DNA of 64,000 nt from Ficedula albicollis (taxonomy: Eukaryota; Chordata; Aves; Passeriformes; Muscicapidae): contig NC_021681.1 of assembly GCF_000247815.1 (NCBI RefSeq), positions 13,392,013 through 13,456,012 on the forward strand, given 5' to 3'. Under the pieces are notes generated by a model, which searched no databases, was not told where the DNA came from, and saw nothing but the letters and a program-made list of their open reading frames with translations. The stretch's first letter is position 1; each line of letters begins with the position of its first letter. A program made the position numbers and the translations under genes. This document shows positions 25,531-37,822 of this stretch, in pieces.

Positions 25531-27949
25531 TTAAAAGAAATTGGATTAGTTTGAGACCTGCGGAATATCCTGAGAAAATACAGTCACTCTGCTTTCCACA
25601 CTGATCTGCCTCGAATCAGGTGGTTTCCTCGCCTGCCTGAAAAAGGCGGAAAGTGTTTGAATGTATCTGTTTAACTGGAAGATGACAACTTATTTTTATA
25701 AGAGGTATCTGCATCAACTTTTATTTACCTCAAAAAAAAAACCAAATCTGATTAACCAGTTAATCTTTGCAGAGTGCAGCAAATGAAGCCAAGGCTAGAA
25801 TAATTATTCAACTTATGATTCAACTTAAGGAAAACTATCTTTTAACCAGAAACAGTGATTAAATGTGTATCTAATGTACCTGTTGAGAAAATGAATAGTT
25901 TAAATAAACGCCTACGTGTTTTCCAGCCACCTACAGCTGCGTGCACTAATTTTTATAGCCCACCACACCAGTATTTGATAAACCCAAGAGCTCAGCAAGA
26001 CCTGATGAACTTCCTTGGCTCAGCACCTGTGAGTAGACAACTCCACCGTCACCTGATTTCTGCAGAAACTCTCATGCACAAACCTTCCCATGAGACAGGG
26101 CAGGGAAGGGGGGGAGCTCAATCTAATCTCTCCCTTCCAGAAACACATTAAACTCATAAGGTACGGTTTTGCTATTCCAAATTGTCATTTATTAGGACCC
26201 AATAAAATTCATCACTTTGAAGTTGACTGCTCTTCTCTTCTAAGGAAACCAGCAAAACCAAATATGGAAGAAAACAGAAAATCAAAAAGGAGAGGAAAAA
26301 GATACTTCACCAGTATGTTTGTCAAACTTTTTTTTTAAATAGTGGAAAAAAGATTACTTTCCATTCTGATCCTTCCTTCTCACCAAAAAACCAAACAGTT
26401 CTATATAACAGACAAATAATAGACATTTACGTTGTAGTCTATAAAGCAGTTTCACAATCAGTCAATAACTGAAACATTTAGATGACTGTTTCAATTTTTG
26501 TCTCACTGTCTGTAATGCAGATCTAAAAAAAGATTACAAAAAATAGATAAGCACTACAGAAATAGATATCCTAAACACATGCAAAAATGTATTGCACCAT
26601 TTTCTATGTGCATCAGTTGCATATGTTGTAGTCTAGAGATGTTAGAACCCAAATAAGTCTGAGGGAAGTCTGCTGCAGCCCCATGGAGCTGAATTAAAAT
26701 GTAACAGGGTGCCAGAGAAAAGCACTTCAGACCAATCAAGGATCGTGGCAATGGCTCTGATGGTTTGCTCCTTTCTGTGCCTGTGTGTTATCCAGATCCA
26801 AACCTTCATTTTACAAAGAAAATAATACGTTCTGCTAATTCTCTCTGGGTCTGAAAGCCATCAGGGGTTGACATCACCATAGTGAAAGCAAGGGTAACAA
26901 TCCTTATATTATCAGTAGGGGAAACCAGCTCTCCTTCCACTGCCTGTAGTGTTTGCAGTCTGAAGGGAATTACAAAGCAATACATTTAAGCACATGGATT
27001 GAGGAAAATAGGTGGCTCTCAGAATACAAGTGTGGAACAAGTTTCAATGAGGAAAAAACTTTCTTGTCCTAAGATGGCTACCACACAAGGATAGAAACAA
27101 ACAACAGGGGAAGTGTTATTTATTTCCATCATTCCTGACACGTGACCTCAGTAAGAGTCACCTGTAAACAGATTGCACCAAACAGATAAAGTAAGAAAAG
27201 TGGCAGCAAGAACAGCTGTGATTTCCACAGTTCCAATACTGTTCACATCTGCAGCAGGAACTCTAATGAAGTATTTTCTATTGTCTCTGCTTACAAAGGA
27301 ACTTTTCTTTACAATTCCTATTTTCAAAATTTTCTTTCCAAAAAATAATGCTGCTCAAAGAAAGCAAACGATTTTTCTAATGTCCAGAGACAGAAATTTT
27401 GCTGCTAAATCAGCATGAAATGGCTTCTTTCCTTTTCTCAGAACTTCTTTTGTAAGTTGCCAAATCAGGTGAGGCAAGATGGTGTGGGAAAGGTATGAAA
27501 CAAATCCAGAAATGCAGGATATTTCTGCCATTCACAAAAAAACAAATTATTTTCAGCTGAGGGAAAGGATCTTACAAAAATAGACTCCAGAGGTTGGTGT
27601 TATACCTTTCTCCTTGGTTTTCACTATGCTGTCAGAAGGGCCAAAGATACCTCTGGGAAAAACTGCTTGGATGGAGCTTGACAGCTTAACCTTTTCTCTG
27701 TATTTTCAATTTCTTGGTTTACCTATAGCATGTCTGTACTTACAGCAGCAGCACCACCTTCGAGGCACTGGTTTAGAAAGCATCTATCAGCATTTCCTCA
27801 CACAGAAAATGGCTCCAAATTAAAGGCTCCCTCAATCAGTGAGCAGCTAAAGCCCGCTGGAAGCAAAGCCTGGCTGAGCAGCAGGCAGTGCTGGGAGCAC
27901 AATGGAGCCAGACCAGAGCATGCACCTCACTATCTGTCAGCCACCCTCT
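25531..27949. other. AT-rich noncoding sequence downstream of the island
   Basis: CpG content falls off by about 25650. No coding frame longer than 98 codons and none recognisable. A GC-richer patch begins at about 27840. No repeat family is recognised before 27950. Confidence 0.5.
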
Positions 27950-28025
27950 CTAGCACCAGACTAACGAGACCCACTGAAGTCAATGAAAAGGTTTCCATGG
28001 AAATCAATGAGGTCTCAGTAAGGCT
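27950..28025. repeat. Possible ancient sauropsid repeat ('gaagtcaatg' module)
   Basis: The arrangement 'caccagacta..', 'actgaagtcaatg', 'ttccatggaaatcaatgagg' parallels a repeat seen widely in bird, turtle and crocodile DNA, in which CCATTGAAGTCAATGG is followed by its near complement. Recognition is from memory and several positions differ. Length and family name are not known to me. Confidence 0.38.
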
Positions 28026-28287
28026 GTAAAGATGCATCATTAATTTTTTCAGCCTCGCTCTCACACACATCCATTCCCTCTCTAATATCAGTTCTTACAC
28101 TATTTATATAACTCAGGATCTAATCAAGACGTGTACTCCTACTTGCTGGGAGCTGAAAAGATCATGCTGATTTGTTACTTATTTTTTAATATTTAGGAGG
28201 TACCCAGCTCTACTGTGGATATGGGCTCCATAAGAGCCTGTACAGACACTGAGAGGCAGAGAAGGAGCTTGGATATCTGCACACAAG

Positions 28288-28535
28288 GACTTTTACACCT
28301 AAAGACCTATCACATAGTTACCAGAGCAAAAACTGCTTATACCCTAGATCAGTAGAATTTAAATATTGCAATCACTGAATTATTAATACCTAGAACAAGG
28401 CCTATTTTTTTGACTTTTACACCTAAAGACCTATCACATAGTTGCCAGAGCAAAAACTGCTTACACCTTAGATCAGTAGAATTTAAATATTGAAATCACT
28501 GTATTATTAATACCTAGAACAAGGCCAATTTTTTG
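28288..28535. repeat. Two-copy tandem duplication, 124-bp unit
   Basis: The unit beginning GACTTTTACACCTAAAGACC is at 28288-28411 and repeats at 28412-28535. I count about six substitutions (about 5%), for example AGTTACC/AGTTGCC, TATTGCAATC/TATTGAAATC and CACTGAAT/CACTGTAT. This is among the older pairs. Confidence 0.95.
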
Positions 28536-28920
28536 GTTGGCTATTATGAATCTCATGTACAAAAAAAACAAAAAAAAAAAGACAGCATTGGTAAGCTGTA
28601 ACTTGGTAACTTCCCTCTAACCACTATATAGTTAAAAAACTATTTAAAATCTCCTGTCTTTTCTGCATATACAACACTGCTTTGTTAAAACAAAGTTTCT
28701 TCAGGAAAATGTCCATAAAGTTGTTGGTTTACTGCTTCTGCTCCTTTTTTAATTCACAGTTGCTAGTATACATAAAAGAGATGAGAAGCATGGAAATTAA
28801 TAACTGCAGAAGCTGTGAGGTGCTAATGGCATTGTATTTCACAAGACTAAAATGTGGGCAGCATAGACTGTATTAGTACTGTAAAGTACAGCACAAACTA
28901 TAGGAAAAGATTTTAAATTA
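28536..28920. other. AT-rich noncoding sequence with an A-rich run
   Basis: An interrupted A run is at about 28560-28580. Nothing else is recognised. Confidence 0.5.
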
Positions 28921-29230
28921 TTTACCTTTCTACTTCAGCACAAATGTCCTATAACCAATTATCATGAGATATTGCCTAGAAATTAACCAGTCATCTTGTG
29001 TTTCTATCTCCAGATTTACAATTAGTAATGCTATTAATGTGGATCCTGTACTTAGCATCACTAATTACATTGCTATGAACTAATGGTGTTAAAAATAGCA
29101 ATAGCCATCAACTACCAATTAATGCTTAATGAGAGCATATAAACCCTGGCATTGTAATGAATTTCCAAATTATTGTTTCTCATGTGTCTCTTGAAATCAT
29201 ATAAAGATATGTGCAACCTATGAAGGCAAG
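28921..29230. promoter_or_regulatory. Candidate homeodomain-rich enhancer
   Basis: Many TAAT/ATTA cores sit in complex, non-repetitive sequence: ACAATTAGTAATG near 29018, CTATTAATGTGG near 29031, ACTAATTACATTG near 29060 and ACCAATTAATGCTTAATGAG near 29113. No CpG island, no open frame and no low complexity. This texture is typical of conserved developmental enhancers but is also favoured by AT-rich composition, so conservation must be tested. Confidence 0.33.
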
Positions 29231-30049
29231 CAGTGAATAAAAACATATTTATCACAAAATTTTGAACAGGAACAAAAGGAAAAATGTTTAAGGATTAATG
29301 TACACCTTTCAAGCAAGTAAACAGACAAATAGAAATACACTTTTGCAGGTAAAAACTCATATTTTTACAAAAGTAAGAAATACAGTGGTCATTGAGTTGT
29401 TTAATTGTTGTAGCTTTAAACAGAGCAGGGCAAGATCCTAAAACACAGAAAGGCTGTGAATACTGTAAATAGCATTAATAAACTACTTTTGTGTGGAACT
29501 GTTGTAAAGAAAGTAACACTCACTTTTTCCACACCAAACAGATTTTGTTCTTTGAAATACTATGGTAGGCAAGACAGAAAAGAATCCCCATCACCTGCAT
29601 TTTAAAATATAGCAGGTGTTGTTTACTCCAGCAACTTTCAGAAGTTCGAATCAAGTCATAAAACCTGGATCTGTTGTGCCTTGGTGGAAAAAAAATAAAG
29701 ATCCAGTATAGGTCTGATCTCTGGGGCACAATATGAGGCCAGGATGGATCCAGGGCTGGAAGTTAAAGGCAGAGAACACCAGGGAAAACAGTAAACAGAA
29801 CAAGAAGAAAGAATACTGAAAGCAAGTGGGAAATTCTGATTAGGTGGGATATTGAAGAGATCCTTATTTAGCAGGACAAACTAAACCAGATAGCACTGAA
29901 ATATCTATGCAGTGTTTGTTTGACATGACCTCAAACTGTGGATTTACTGCTGTTCCCTAACAAGTGGACACTCGCTGTGAGCCCTGGTACACCAACTGCA
30001 GCTAAAATGAAGCATCTGCAGTGCAAAGCAACAACAGGTAAGGAAACAC
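29231..30049. other. AT-rich noncoding sequence
   Basis: No gene, RNA or repeat family recognised. Base composition becomes more balanced toward 30 kb. Confidence 0.5.
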
Positions 30050-30620
30050 TGCTAAAATGGGAAAGGTCCTCTTTCTGGGATAAAAACATTGGATAAAACC
30101 CATGGAATGGCTGACCCTTGGAAGTGAATCCCTGTCACGAGGGGATCACCCTTAACGCAAACTTTGAGAGATGAGTGCCAGAGCTGTGGCAGCAGTAAAG
30201 GCAGAAGGAGCACAGAATTAAACTGTTTATTCAAAAATGTAAGCATGGGCATAGGATAAAGGATGGGAAGACCAAGCATACTGTAGTCACAGCCAACCTG
30301 AGCAGCCCTGGAGGAGCCACTGAGGAGCACAGCAATTCCCTCTCTGGAGGGATGCATGAGCAAAGGGAGCTGGGGAGAACATGGGTGAGCTCTGTGTTCT
30401 GCAGGGGAAATGCAGCCTGGGGACACCAGGAGCAGCCCTTTCTTCCACGGGGCAGTGTAGTGGGGGGATCCAGCCTCACAGCTCCATATGCCAAGGGCCC
30501 CAGGCTGGGGGAGCAGCCCAGCCAAGGTGCTCTGTCAGCACGAGCTTTCCCAGGGATACTCTTCCAAGTGTTCTATTGCTCACCAGACAAGGTAATTCTT
30601 CTCACCTTTGCTCACTAAGC
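30050..30620 (-). other. GC-richer block with a transcript-end-like or LTR-like minus-strand layout
   Basis: Read on the minus strand, a moderately GC-rich segment of about 300 bases leads into an AATAAA hexamer (plus positions 30226-30231). A T- and C-rich stretch follows, then a segment with several CpGs near 30115-30160. This resembles either the 3' end of a transcript or the U3-R-U5 order of an old solo LTR. I could not find matching terminal TG/CA ends or a target-site duplication. The 157-codon minus-strand frame across it has no recognisable domain. Confidence 0.22.
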
Positions 30621-32541
30621 TCTGTGCACAGCTTTGATTAGAAACAAATCCCAGAAATTCCAGATATCTTCCTGACTGTGCTATATCATGAACACATGCT
30701 GGGACAACTGTGAAAAGGCAGCAGCTACCACTGGGAAGCAGCTCTGTTTCCTGCTTTGTTTTGCATGCTTCTACAAGGAAGAGCAGATACACAATTCTGT
30801 GCCGGAAAGGCCTTATCAGCCGTTTCCCTTCTTACCCTGGTTTACTTGTGAAAAAATTGAGCACTGGAAGACATTCTACACAGAGGTACTTTAGAATACA
30901 TTTCTCCCCTTAAATTTCACTCTTTTTCTTGGCACATTTTTTATCTCTGTGTTGGGTCTTTCACAGTGCTTTTTGCTGAAAAAACAAATATTCCACCACA
31001 GCAAAGCAGGGTGGGAGGCAAGAAGGTGTAAAGTCAGAGGAGGCAATCCCCAGGGAGGCTGCAGGTCAGCACACTCAATGCTCCTTCCTCCTGTGAACAA
31101 GAATGAATCCCTGTCTCCTCCCTGACACAGAAATGCCATCGCCACCTTAGCTACACACTCATTCAGACCCTGGTCATCCTAGACCTGAGAAGCCTTTTAC
31201 AAAGGAACTTTGAGACAGGTTTAGCTAACGAAAAAGCTTTTTTTACCCTTCAACAAATATCCAGATGCTCTGATTGGAAAAGTTTATTTTCCATATACGC
31301 TATTCACAGTTTGCATACTGGAAAGAACAGCTGATTACAAACTTCAGGGAATATAGACCAACTTATTTTTGTTTTCTGTGAGAAAAAACTATCTTGGTTT
31401 CAATGCATATACATAGATATATAGATAGGGTTTTATGGTTTGGATTTTAAGTCCAAAGCAGTAGAGCTTTGTTCAGCATTTCTTTGTTATATACACTCAC
31501 ATAGTGGTCTCTTACATTATTCAGAGCTAATCACTTTTTATATTCATCTCTTCTAGTTTTTCTACTAATCGAATTCTATCTCAGTATCCTAACAAACATT
31601 TAGACAGTACACAGTTATGGTAAGACTTTCATGCCACTCAGTGTAAACAGTTCTTGAAAATAAGAACGATCCCCTCTATACCAAGACTATTCTTCCATTT
31701 TCTCATCTTTCTTCATCAGCAATATCAAATTCTAGAGCACTAAAGGTACTCTAGTACTAAAGCAAACAAGAAAAATCTCTTTTTATGGAAATCAACTAAT
31801 TTTGATCTGAAATTATTAAAAAATATTGGAATTGAAATGTTTTCTTACACCTTGGCTCTTGATAAGTCTTTGACCTAAACCAGTGTTACTAATTCAATTT
31901 TACCTGCTTCAATTACTACTCTGAAAATAGGGATCCATAACCCCTTTGCACAGGAAATTGAAATGCACTTGTCTGCGATTATGTTTAGTACAAGACACTT
32001 AAATTTCCTGCACTTCTAAAGACATAGTCATGGTAGCTTTGAGTCAGGCACCAGAACTAAGAATCCTCATTCAAACCCACAGCAATCTCCATCTTTTTTC
32101 ACCAAAACCCATCAATCTACTGCGCCTCCATGGTGGGAAAACAGGCTTTATCTGATGTATTACAAAGGATTCAGAGCAGAACTGATAGTATACAGCTGGG
32201 ATATTCTGGGAACACATGTTGGGAGCACATGCTGGGACCCTGGGAACAGCAGGGAACACACATGTGGATTGACAAGCGCTGGGTGAGTTTGTGTGGTTGA
32301 GGGCAGACACTCAGAGCAGGAGCTGCGCAGCCACGCTCGGCCCCAGACTCCCCGAGCAGGCAGAGCTCGCTGCTGGGCACCCGGCAGAGACCATGCCTCT
32401 GCTCCTGGCATCAAACAAGTGACTCTGAAGCTTAGCTGCTCTTTTAAAGTGTTTGAACAGTATGTTAGTGCTTAAATATCTAGAGCTGTCGCGTAATTCT
32501 TGGAAGTAGATTTGTAGTTTTCATTCACACTACATGTATTT
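30621..32541. other. AT-rich noncoding sequence with one GC-richer patch
   Basis: A patch at about 32210-32420 is richer in G and C and holds short open frames on both strands. The rest is AT-rich. No recognised elements. Confidence 0.5.
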
Positions 32542-33444
32542 GTTTCGTTGATAAAGGGATGCTTTAATACAATTAGATTAAAATCATCTTTGTTTTCTTC
32601 AGTTCTCCAAAGTCCTATTTTTCTGTGGTTTTCTGTTCTTCTACTTACAAGCCAATTTCAGTTTAGTGTCAGGCATTTGTATTCAAACTTAGAAATGCAG
32701 AGATTTTTTTGTTTTGTTTTGTTTTCCACTAGCCCCATCATATGGTGATGTTCTTTTTCTTCAGGCTCACTTCCCTGATGGAAGAGCCAAGTTCCTTTGA
32801 AAAGAGCTCCTAATCAGAACTCAGGTCCATCTATAAAAGGGCTTCAAAATAGTGAAGATTATCTGTACAAAATGAGAATGTTATGGATTAAGGCTGCATA
32901 GTAAATTGTGAATAAATTTGCTGAAATATTCATCACACAGACACACCAAAAAACCCCAAAAAACCAACTGGCCCTGACAATTTGGCTGTGAGTGTTTCGT
33001 TGATAAAGGGATGCTTTAATACAATTAGATTAAAATCATCTTTGTTTTCTTCAGTTCTCCAAAGTCCTATTTTTCTGTGGTTTTCTGTTCTTCTACTTAC
33101 AAGCCAATTTCAGTTTAGTGTCAGGCATTTGTATTCAAACTTAGAAATGCAGAGATTTTTTTGGGTTTTTTTGTTTTCCACTAGCCCCATCATATGGTGA
33201 TGTTCTTTTTCTTCAGGCTCACTTCCCTGATGGAAGAGCCAAGTTCCTTTGAAAAGAGCTCCTAATCAGAACTCAGGTCCATCTATAAAAGGGCTTCAAA
33301 ATAGTGAAGATTATCTGTACAAAATGAGAATGTTATGGATTAAGGCTGCATAGTAAATTGTGAATAAATTTGCTGAAATATTCATCACACAGACACACCA
33401 AAAAACCCCAAAAAACCAACTGGCCCTGACAATTTGTCTGTGAG
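32542..33444. repeat. Two-copy tandem duplication, 452-bp unit
   Basis: The unit starting GTTTCGTTGATAAAGGGATG is at 32542-32993 and repeats at 32994-33444. Differences are confined to a few bases in a T/G run (near 32709-32720 versus 33161-33172) and one base in the terminal AATTTGG/AATTTGT, so identity is about 99%. The same 66- and 72-codon open frames appear in each copy solely because of the duplication. A run of 17 A (33460-33476) follows shortly after the second copy. Confidence 0.97.
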
Positions 33445-33628
33445 AATATTCTGCTTCACAAAAAAAAAAAAAAAAATTATACTAATTCAATTTATCTTCA
33501 TATAAAAGCAAATAAATGGGATCTTGAAGCCTTTGCTGTCTCCTTCACAATATAAAAGAAATGAAGTCTAAATAACAATGCAAAAACATCAAACTGCTAA
33601 TCAAAGATTGCTAAGATGAAATGCATCC
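33445..33628. other. Spacer between the 452-bp and 312-bp duplications
   Basis: Contains the run of 17 A at 33460-33476 and otherwise unremarkable AT-rich sequence. Confidence 0.6.
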
Positions 33629-34252
33629 ATAGCCAAGCAACCAGAAAGTTCTTCTGTTTAAAGTCTCATGTATGTCACTTTTTTTCAATGCCTTAACAAA
33701 ATATTTCTGGGAACACTTCCCTAGTCTGTTCACTGAGGTTGAGATAATATGCAATATATCTGTATTACTCCTGTGTCAGCAGAGATTAATTTTTTTGTTG
33801 TGATTAATTTTTTGGTAATAAAGAATAAATTAGAATTATTAAATCCAGGTTGCATGCTTACAGAGTTTATTATGCAATCAATCAAGTTAATACATCCAAA
33901 TACATCCAAACCCTCCATTTTTAAAGAATATTTAAAAGATATAGCCAAGCAACCAGAAAGTTCTTCTGTTTAAAGTCTCATGTATGTCACTTTTTTTCAA
34001 TGCCTTAACAAAATATTTCTGGGAATACTTCCCTAGTCTGTTCACTAAGGTTGAGATAATATGCAATATATCTGTATTACTCCTGTGTCAGCAGAGATTA
34101 ATTTTTTTGTTGTGATTAATTTTTTGGTAATAAAGAATAAATTAGAATTATTAAATCCAGGTTGCATGCTTACAGAGTTTATTATGCAATCAATCAAGTT
34201 AATACATCCAAATACATCCAGACCCTCCATTTTAAAAGAATATTTAAAAGAT
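33629..34252. repeat. Two-copy tandem duplication, 312-bp unit
   Basis: The unit starting ATAGCCAAGCAACCAGAAAG is at 33629-33940 and repeats at 33941-34252. I see about four substitutions (GGAACACTT/GGAATACTT, CACTGAGG/CACTAAGG, CCAAACCC/CCAGACCC, and T/A before AAAG), about 1.3%. Within each unit TACATCCAAATACATCCA is itself a 9-bp direct repeat. It starts only about 185 bp after the 452-bp pair. Confidence 0.97.
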
Positions 34253-36499
34253 ACTGAATTGTGGCTCCCAACAGTTCAGCTTTTGACCTCAATGCCACAA
34301 AATTTCCTCCTACTTTTCTTCTTAATATCACTGAATAGAACCCATCAGTATAGAACCCATTTTTACTGGCACATTTGAAACTTTTCTTGGACACAAAACA
34401 ATCTTCTACACCACATTATAATTGTGAGTTACACAACCTGAAACTTATTTATGCATTAAGGAGCATCTCAAATTTATCTCAACCTTATGAGAATACATAT
34501 AATAAAATATCTCGAAGTTTTACTTGTCATAAGCCCCACATCATACTATATATTAACTTTAAACAGCCCATCTCTGAAAGAGTTTCTTCCAGCATATACT
34601 AGCTGAAGCAGAAATCAAAGAAAAAAAAAAAGCAAAGGAAAGCTTCAGTAGAAATTTATGGTAAAATAATCTCAAATGAATATTTGTGTTTCTGAAGAGA
34701 TGATCATCCTAATCACTATGGATGGATGTGAGATAAATGCCTGGGTTGGTTCAGGCATGGCAGAGCACTTAGACCCTGGGAGAGATTACTTTGTATATGC
34801 AGCAAGCAAGGGTCTCATAACACAGAAGTCCTGCTCATCAGTGCTTATGAGAGATGTGCACTCTGTTAACACTCAAACTAGGTAATGCATATACTGTAAT
34901 TTTATTCATTGAAAAAGATTTTCTGAAGAGCTTTAGATCCCACAAATGCCAATTCCTTGTAAGAATCTGAATTTTTTGGTAAGAATCTCTGCTCAGGAAA
35001 AACCCAGAGATCTATCATGGGCTGAGTCTGTGCTCTGACCCTCACACCACATATCCAGCTCTTAACCACTGCACTTCCAACTTTTTCTTTCTTGGTTTTC
35101 TACAGCACAAGCACAAGACCACTACATGGGGAAAAAATGTACATGTTTGTTTTTCAATTCATCTGTACAGGATAATGTCTGGTGTTACAAGGTGTAGTGA
35201 CTTACTAACACAAGGTGGTGCTCTCTTCTTAGTAAACAGCTCCAAGTCTGGTTTACAGCTGTTTTCGAGCACTGCAACCAGATTTCAGAGGCATTTTTCC
35301 CCCAAAACCAGAATTTCGATATCAGATATTTAAATAAGCACTTAAGCACTTTTTTCCCGCTAAAGGCATTTAGCTGAATGAAATGAAACTCTTCACTGCA
35401 TCAATTCTCCTATCACAGGTCTGCCTGCAGACCTCCCACTGCATCTTCCAGTCTCTCTAGCTGGTCTCTCTCGTCCAGCACACCAGCTGGATGTCACCAA
35501 AACTTAAGGCTTTCAAAGCAGATACACACACTCTTTCCTCAGAGGCTGCTAAAAACCCCAACGAAACCTATTTACTTCTTTTTATCAAGTATAAAAGATA
35601 ATCCCTCAGAGACACCTTATGAACAAGGTTTCCTTGGCACGCTCAGTTTCCACTATGAGAATCTAAACACTAGATTAACTCCAACCAGACACCCTATTAA
35701 AGATCCAACAGTGGTTTCTTTCCTATTTGTGTTACTAATAATGTGTATCAGTATTACAGTTCTTCCATTTCTCTCCTAGGAAAACATGGGAAGGCTTTCA
35801 TTGCCAGAACTTCCAAATCAGCTCCAAAAATCTCAATCATACTTCTGACCATCAAAACAAGTGCATGTGCAGCACTTCCAGACAAAAAACAGCAAAACAA
35901 AGTAATCCCACTTGCTCTTTCCAGAAGACTTTCTTTTAGATGAAAATTAATATTCAGAGAAAGTTCAACCATATGTTTTGCCCAGAATTTGGTTTTTTTA
36001 GGGTTATATATTTGTCTAGCAGCAACAAAATTGACACACCACTGGTGGAGGTTTGTCATACAGGACTCTGATAACTCTGAGTTTCAGTGTGGTTCAGATC
36101 CACAGAAACCCTTGCACCAACTTGAGGCCTTTCATTTCGGTACACACAAAATCACAGGTGACAAACTAATTCCCAGTCTCTTACAGGTCATCCTGACCTT
36201 GGGAATACTGGCCATCTATGGGAACCCTCTCAGAACTGCAGGATACAAATTACAAAGATACACCTTGTTAACTATATGAAAATCAGTGCATCTGATCCCT
36301 TGAGCAGAACCAGGGGTGGAAATTTCCTACTAGAAATTGCATCCTTGCCCTGTGCAAAAGTGTATGCGACATAGCAGCTGACTCCCTTTTCCATCACATC
36401 CATAAATTTCATGGCAAACTAGAGACAGTGGAAACCCCAAAGCATAAAACAAGCAAGATGAACATTTTCTCATCTCTTCCATAGAAGTGCACCACAAGA
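34253..36499. other. Noncoding sequence
   Basis: No coding signal above about 100 codons and no repeat family recognised. Includes the CTCF-like motif at 35208. Confidence 0.5.
35208..35221 (+). promoter_or_regulatory. CTCF-like motif
   Basis: ACACAAGGTGGTGC matches CCACNAGRKGGCRS at 12 of 14 positions (first base A; T in place of C in GGC). Orientation is forward on the plus strand. Occupancy is unproven. Confidence 0.32.
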
Positions 36500-36890
36500 A
36501 TAGTAAGCATATGGGAAATTAGTTAACATCTCTTTAATCAAATTACTCTGGTGCCACAGGATTGTGCCATGTTTTATTTCCTCAAAGGACACGCTGTTCG
36601 GTTACTATAGCATTTCTATATCTGGATTAATTAGAAACGGAAATGCGGATACAATTAAGTTTGAAATTAAACATTCTGTGTAGGAGGGAAGATAATCACT
36701 GCTTTAGAATGATCTGGCTGCTCCAACCTGTGAAGTATCAAGCTATTCTCTCAATTAATTGGAACAGTACTGTGTGTTCTCGGAGCCAGCTAACTGTGGT
36801 AATCTGAACAGAGTGTCTGTGGACATTTTGCTTCTCTGACCTATTATTTGACCTGCATTATTTGATGATAATAATAGTAATTAATGTCCC
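36500..36890. promoter_or_regulatory. Candidate conserved noncoding element with homeodomain palindromes
   Basis: Contains GGATTAATTAG at 36624-36634, the palindrome CAATTAATTG at 36752-36761 and GTAATTAATG near 36878. CpGs survive near 36592, 36599, 36638, 36646 and 36781 in an otherwise CpG-poor region. No repeats and no open frame. This is my second choice after the 3-kb block for a constrained regulatory element; no target gene can be named. Confidence 0.35.
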
Positions 36891-37822
36891 TACACAACTC
36901 TTGATGTCAAGCATAGTACTTACACTTTTAAATTACTCTGGTCTGTTGCACCTTTTCTTCTGCCTGTCCTGGATTCACACCTCCTGCTGTGTTCATCAGA
37001 ACATCCTGAACGAGGAAACTGAAGTGTCAGAGAATTCAGACAAAGTTCTCCTCTAATTCACAGCAGAATTTATTATCTATTTTGATTTCCATGAAGAAGG
37101 GTCTTCATAAACATGATGTTCTCTCAACACAGGAAAATGACAAGCTCTCTTTCCCAATCCTGCCTCACATTGAAAAAGAATGTTCAAAAAGTGACCAAGG
37201 TTCAAGACCTTAGGGAGGGAGCTACTGTTGATGCAATTCTGTGCACACTAACATCAGTTTTTCTCTCAACTGAAAGCAGAATAAACTTTATGCTTTATCT
37301 TAACAGGAAGACGCCCAACACTCTTGGGGCTGCAGCAATAAGAACCTAATACATCTCAGGATGTCCATCAGCAAAACACACAGATCTCATGATCCACTAA
37401 GCAGGCCAGGAAGACAGAAGATCTTAAAGTTCATTATCTAAATGCTTGCTTCCCTTTTACTTTCTGATCAGCTGTGACAACAGGGGGCTTATATTCCCCC
37501 CACCTCCAAGTACAGTGGAAAAAACCAGATCCATAGGGTTGAGAGAGCACATCAGGACAGGGAGGAGATACAGACTGTGTATTCTTCAGGTTCAAGGCAG
37601 TAAGAAAAAGTCTTTCCTTCCTGAGAATACTGGTGGAAATATTCATGCTAAAATGCACAAGGAAAGCAGGGTTCTCCAGATAAACTGTGCAAGTAAGAGG
37701 TCATTGGGAAATTCAGAAGCATCAGAGCAATTCAGAGCATCAGAGCAATGAACATTTCTTCCTGTGCAGAGACAGAGATCAGCTCTGTTTGACAGGTTAA
37801 GAAAAGAAGTCTCTGTTGTGTA
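36891..37822. other. Noncoding sequence
   Basis: A short imperfect direct repeat ('agcatcagagcaattcagagcatcagagcaa') lies at about 37718-37749. Nothing else is recognised. Confidence 0.5.

Noticed and set aside
25228..25554. Plus-strand frame encoding Gly-Ile-Arg repeats followed by a poly-proline tract
   Set aside because: The first part is the GGGATC minisatellite and the prolines come from the C72 run. There is no conserved domain or plausible gene context.
25600..25640. First-exon splice donor downstream of the CpG island
   Set aside because: A single CAG|GTGG string is expected by chance and there is no acceptor, open frame or transcript evidence to pair with it.
30052..30525. 157-codon minus-strand frame
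   Set aside because: No recognisable domain, and overlapping frames exist on both strands. It may sit in an LTR-like or untranslated block.
32548..34378. Pairs of near-identical short proteins
   Set aside because: They are repeated only because the 452-bp and 312-bp units are duplicated. There is no independent coding evidence, so this is not a gene family.
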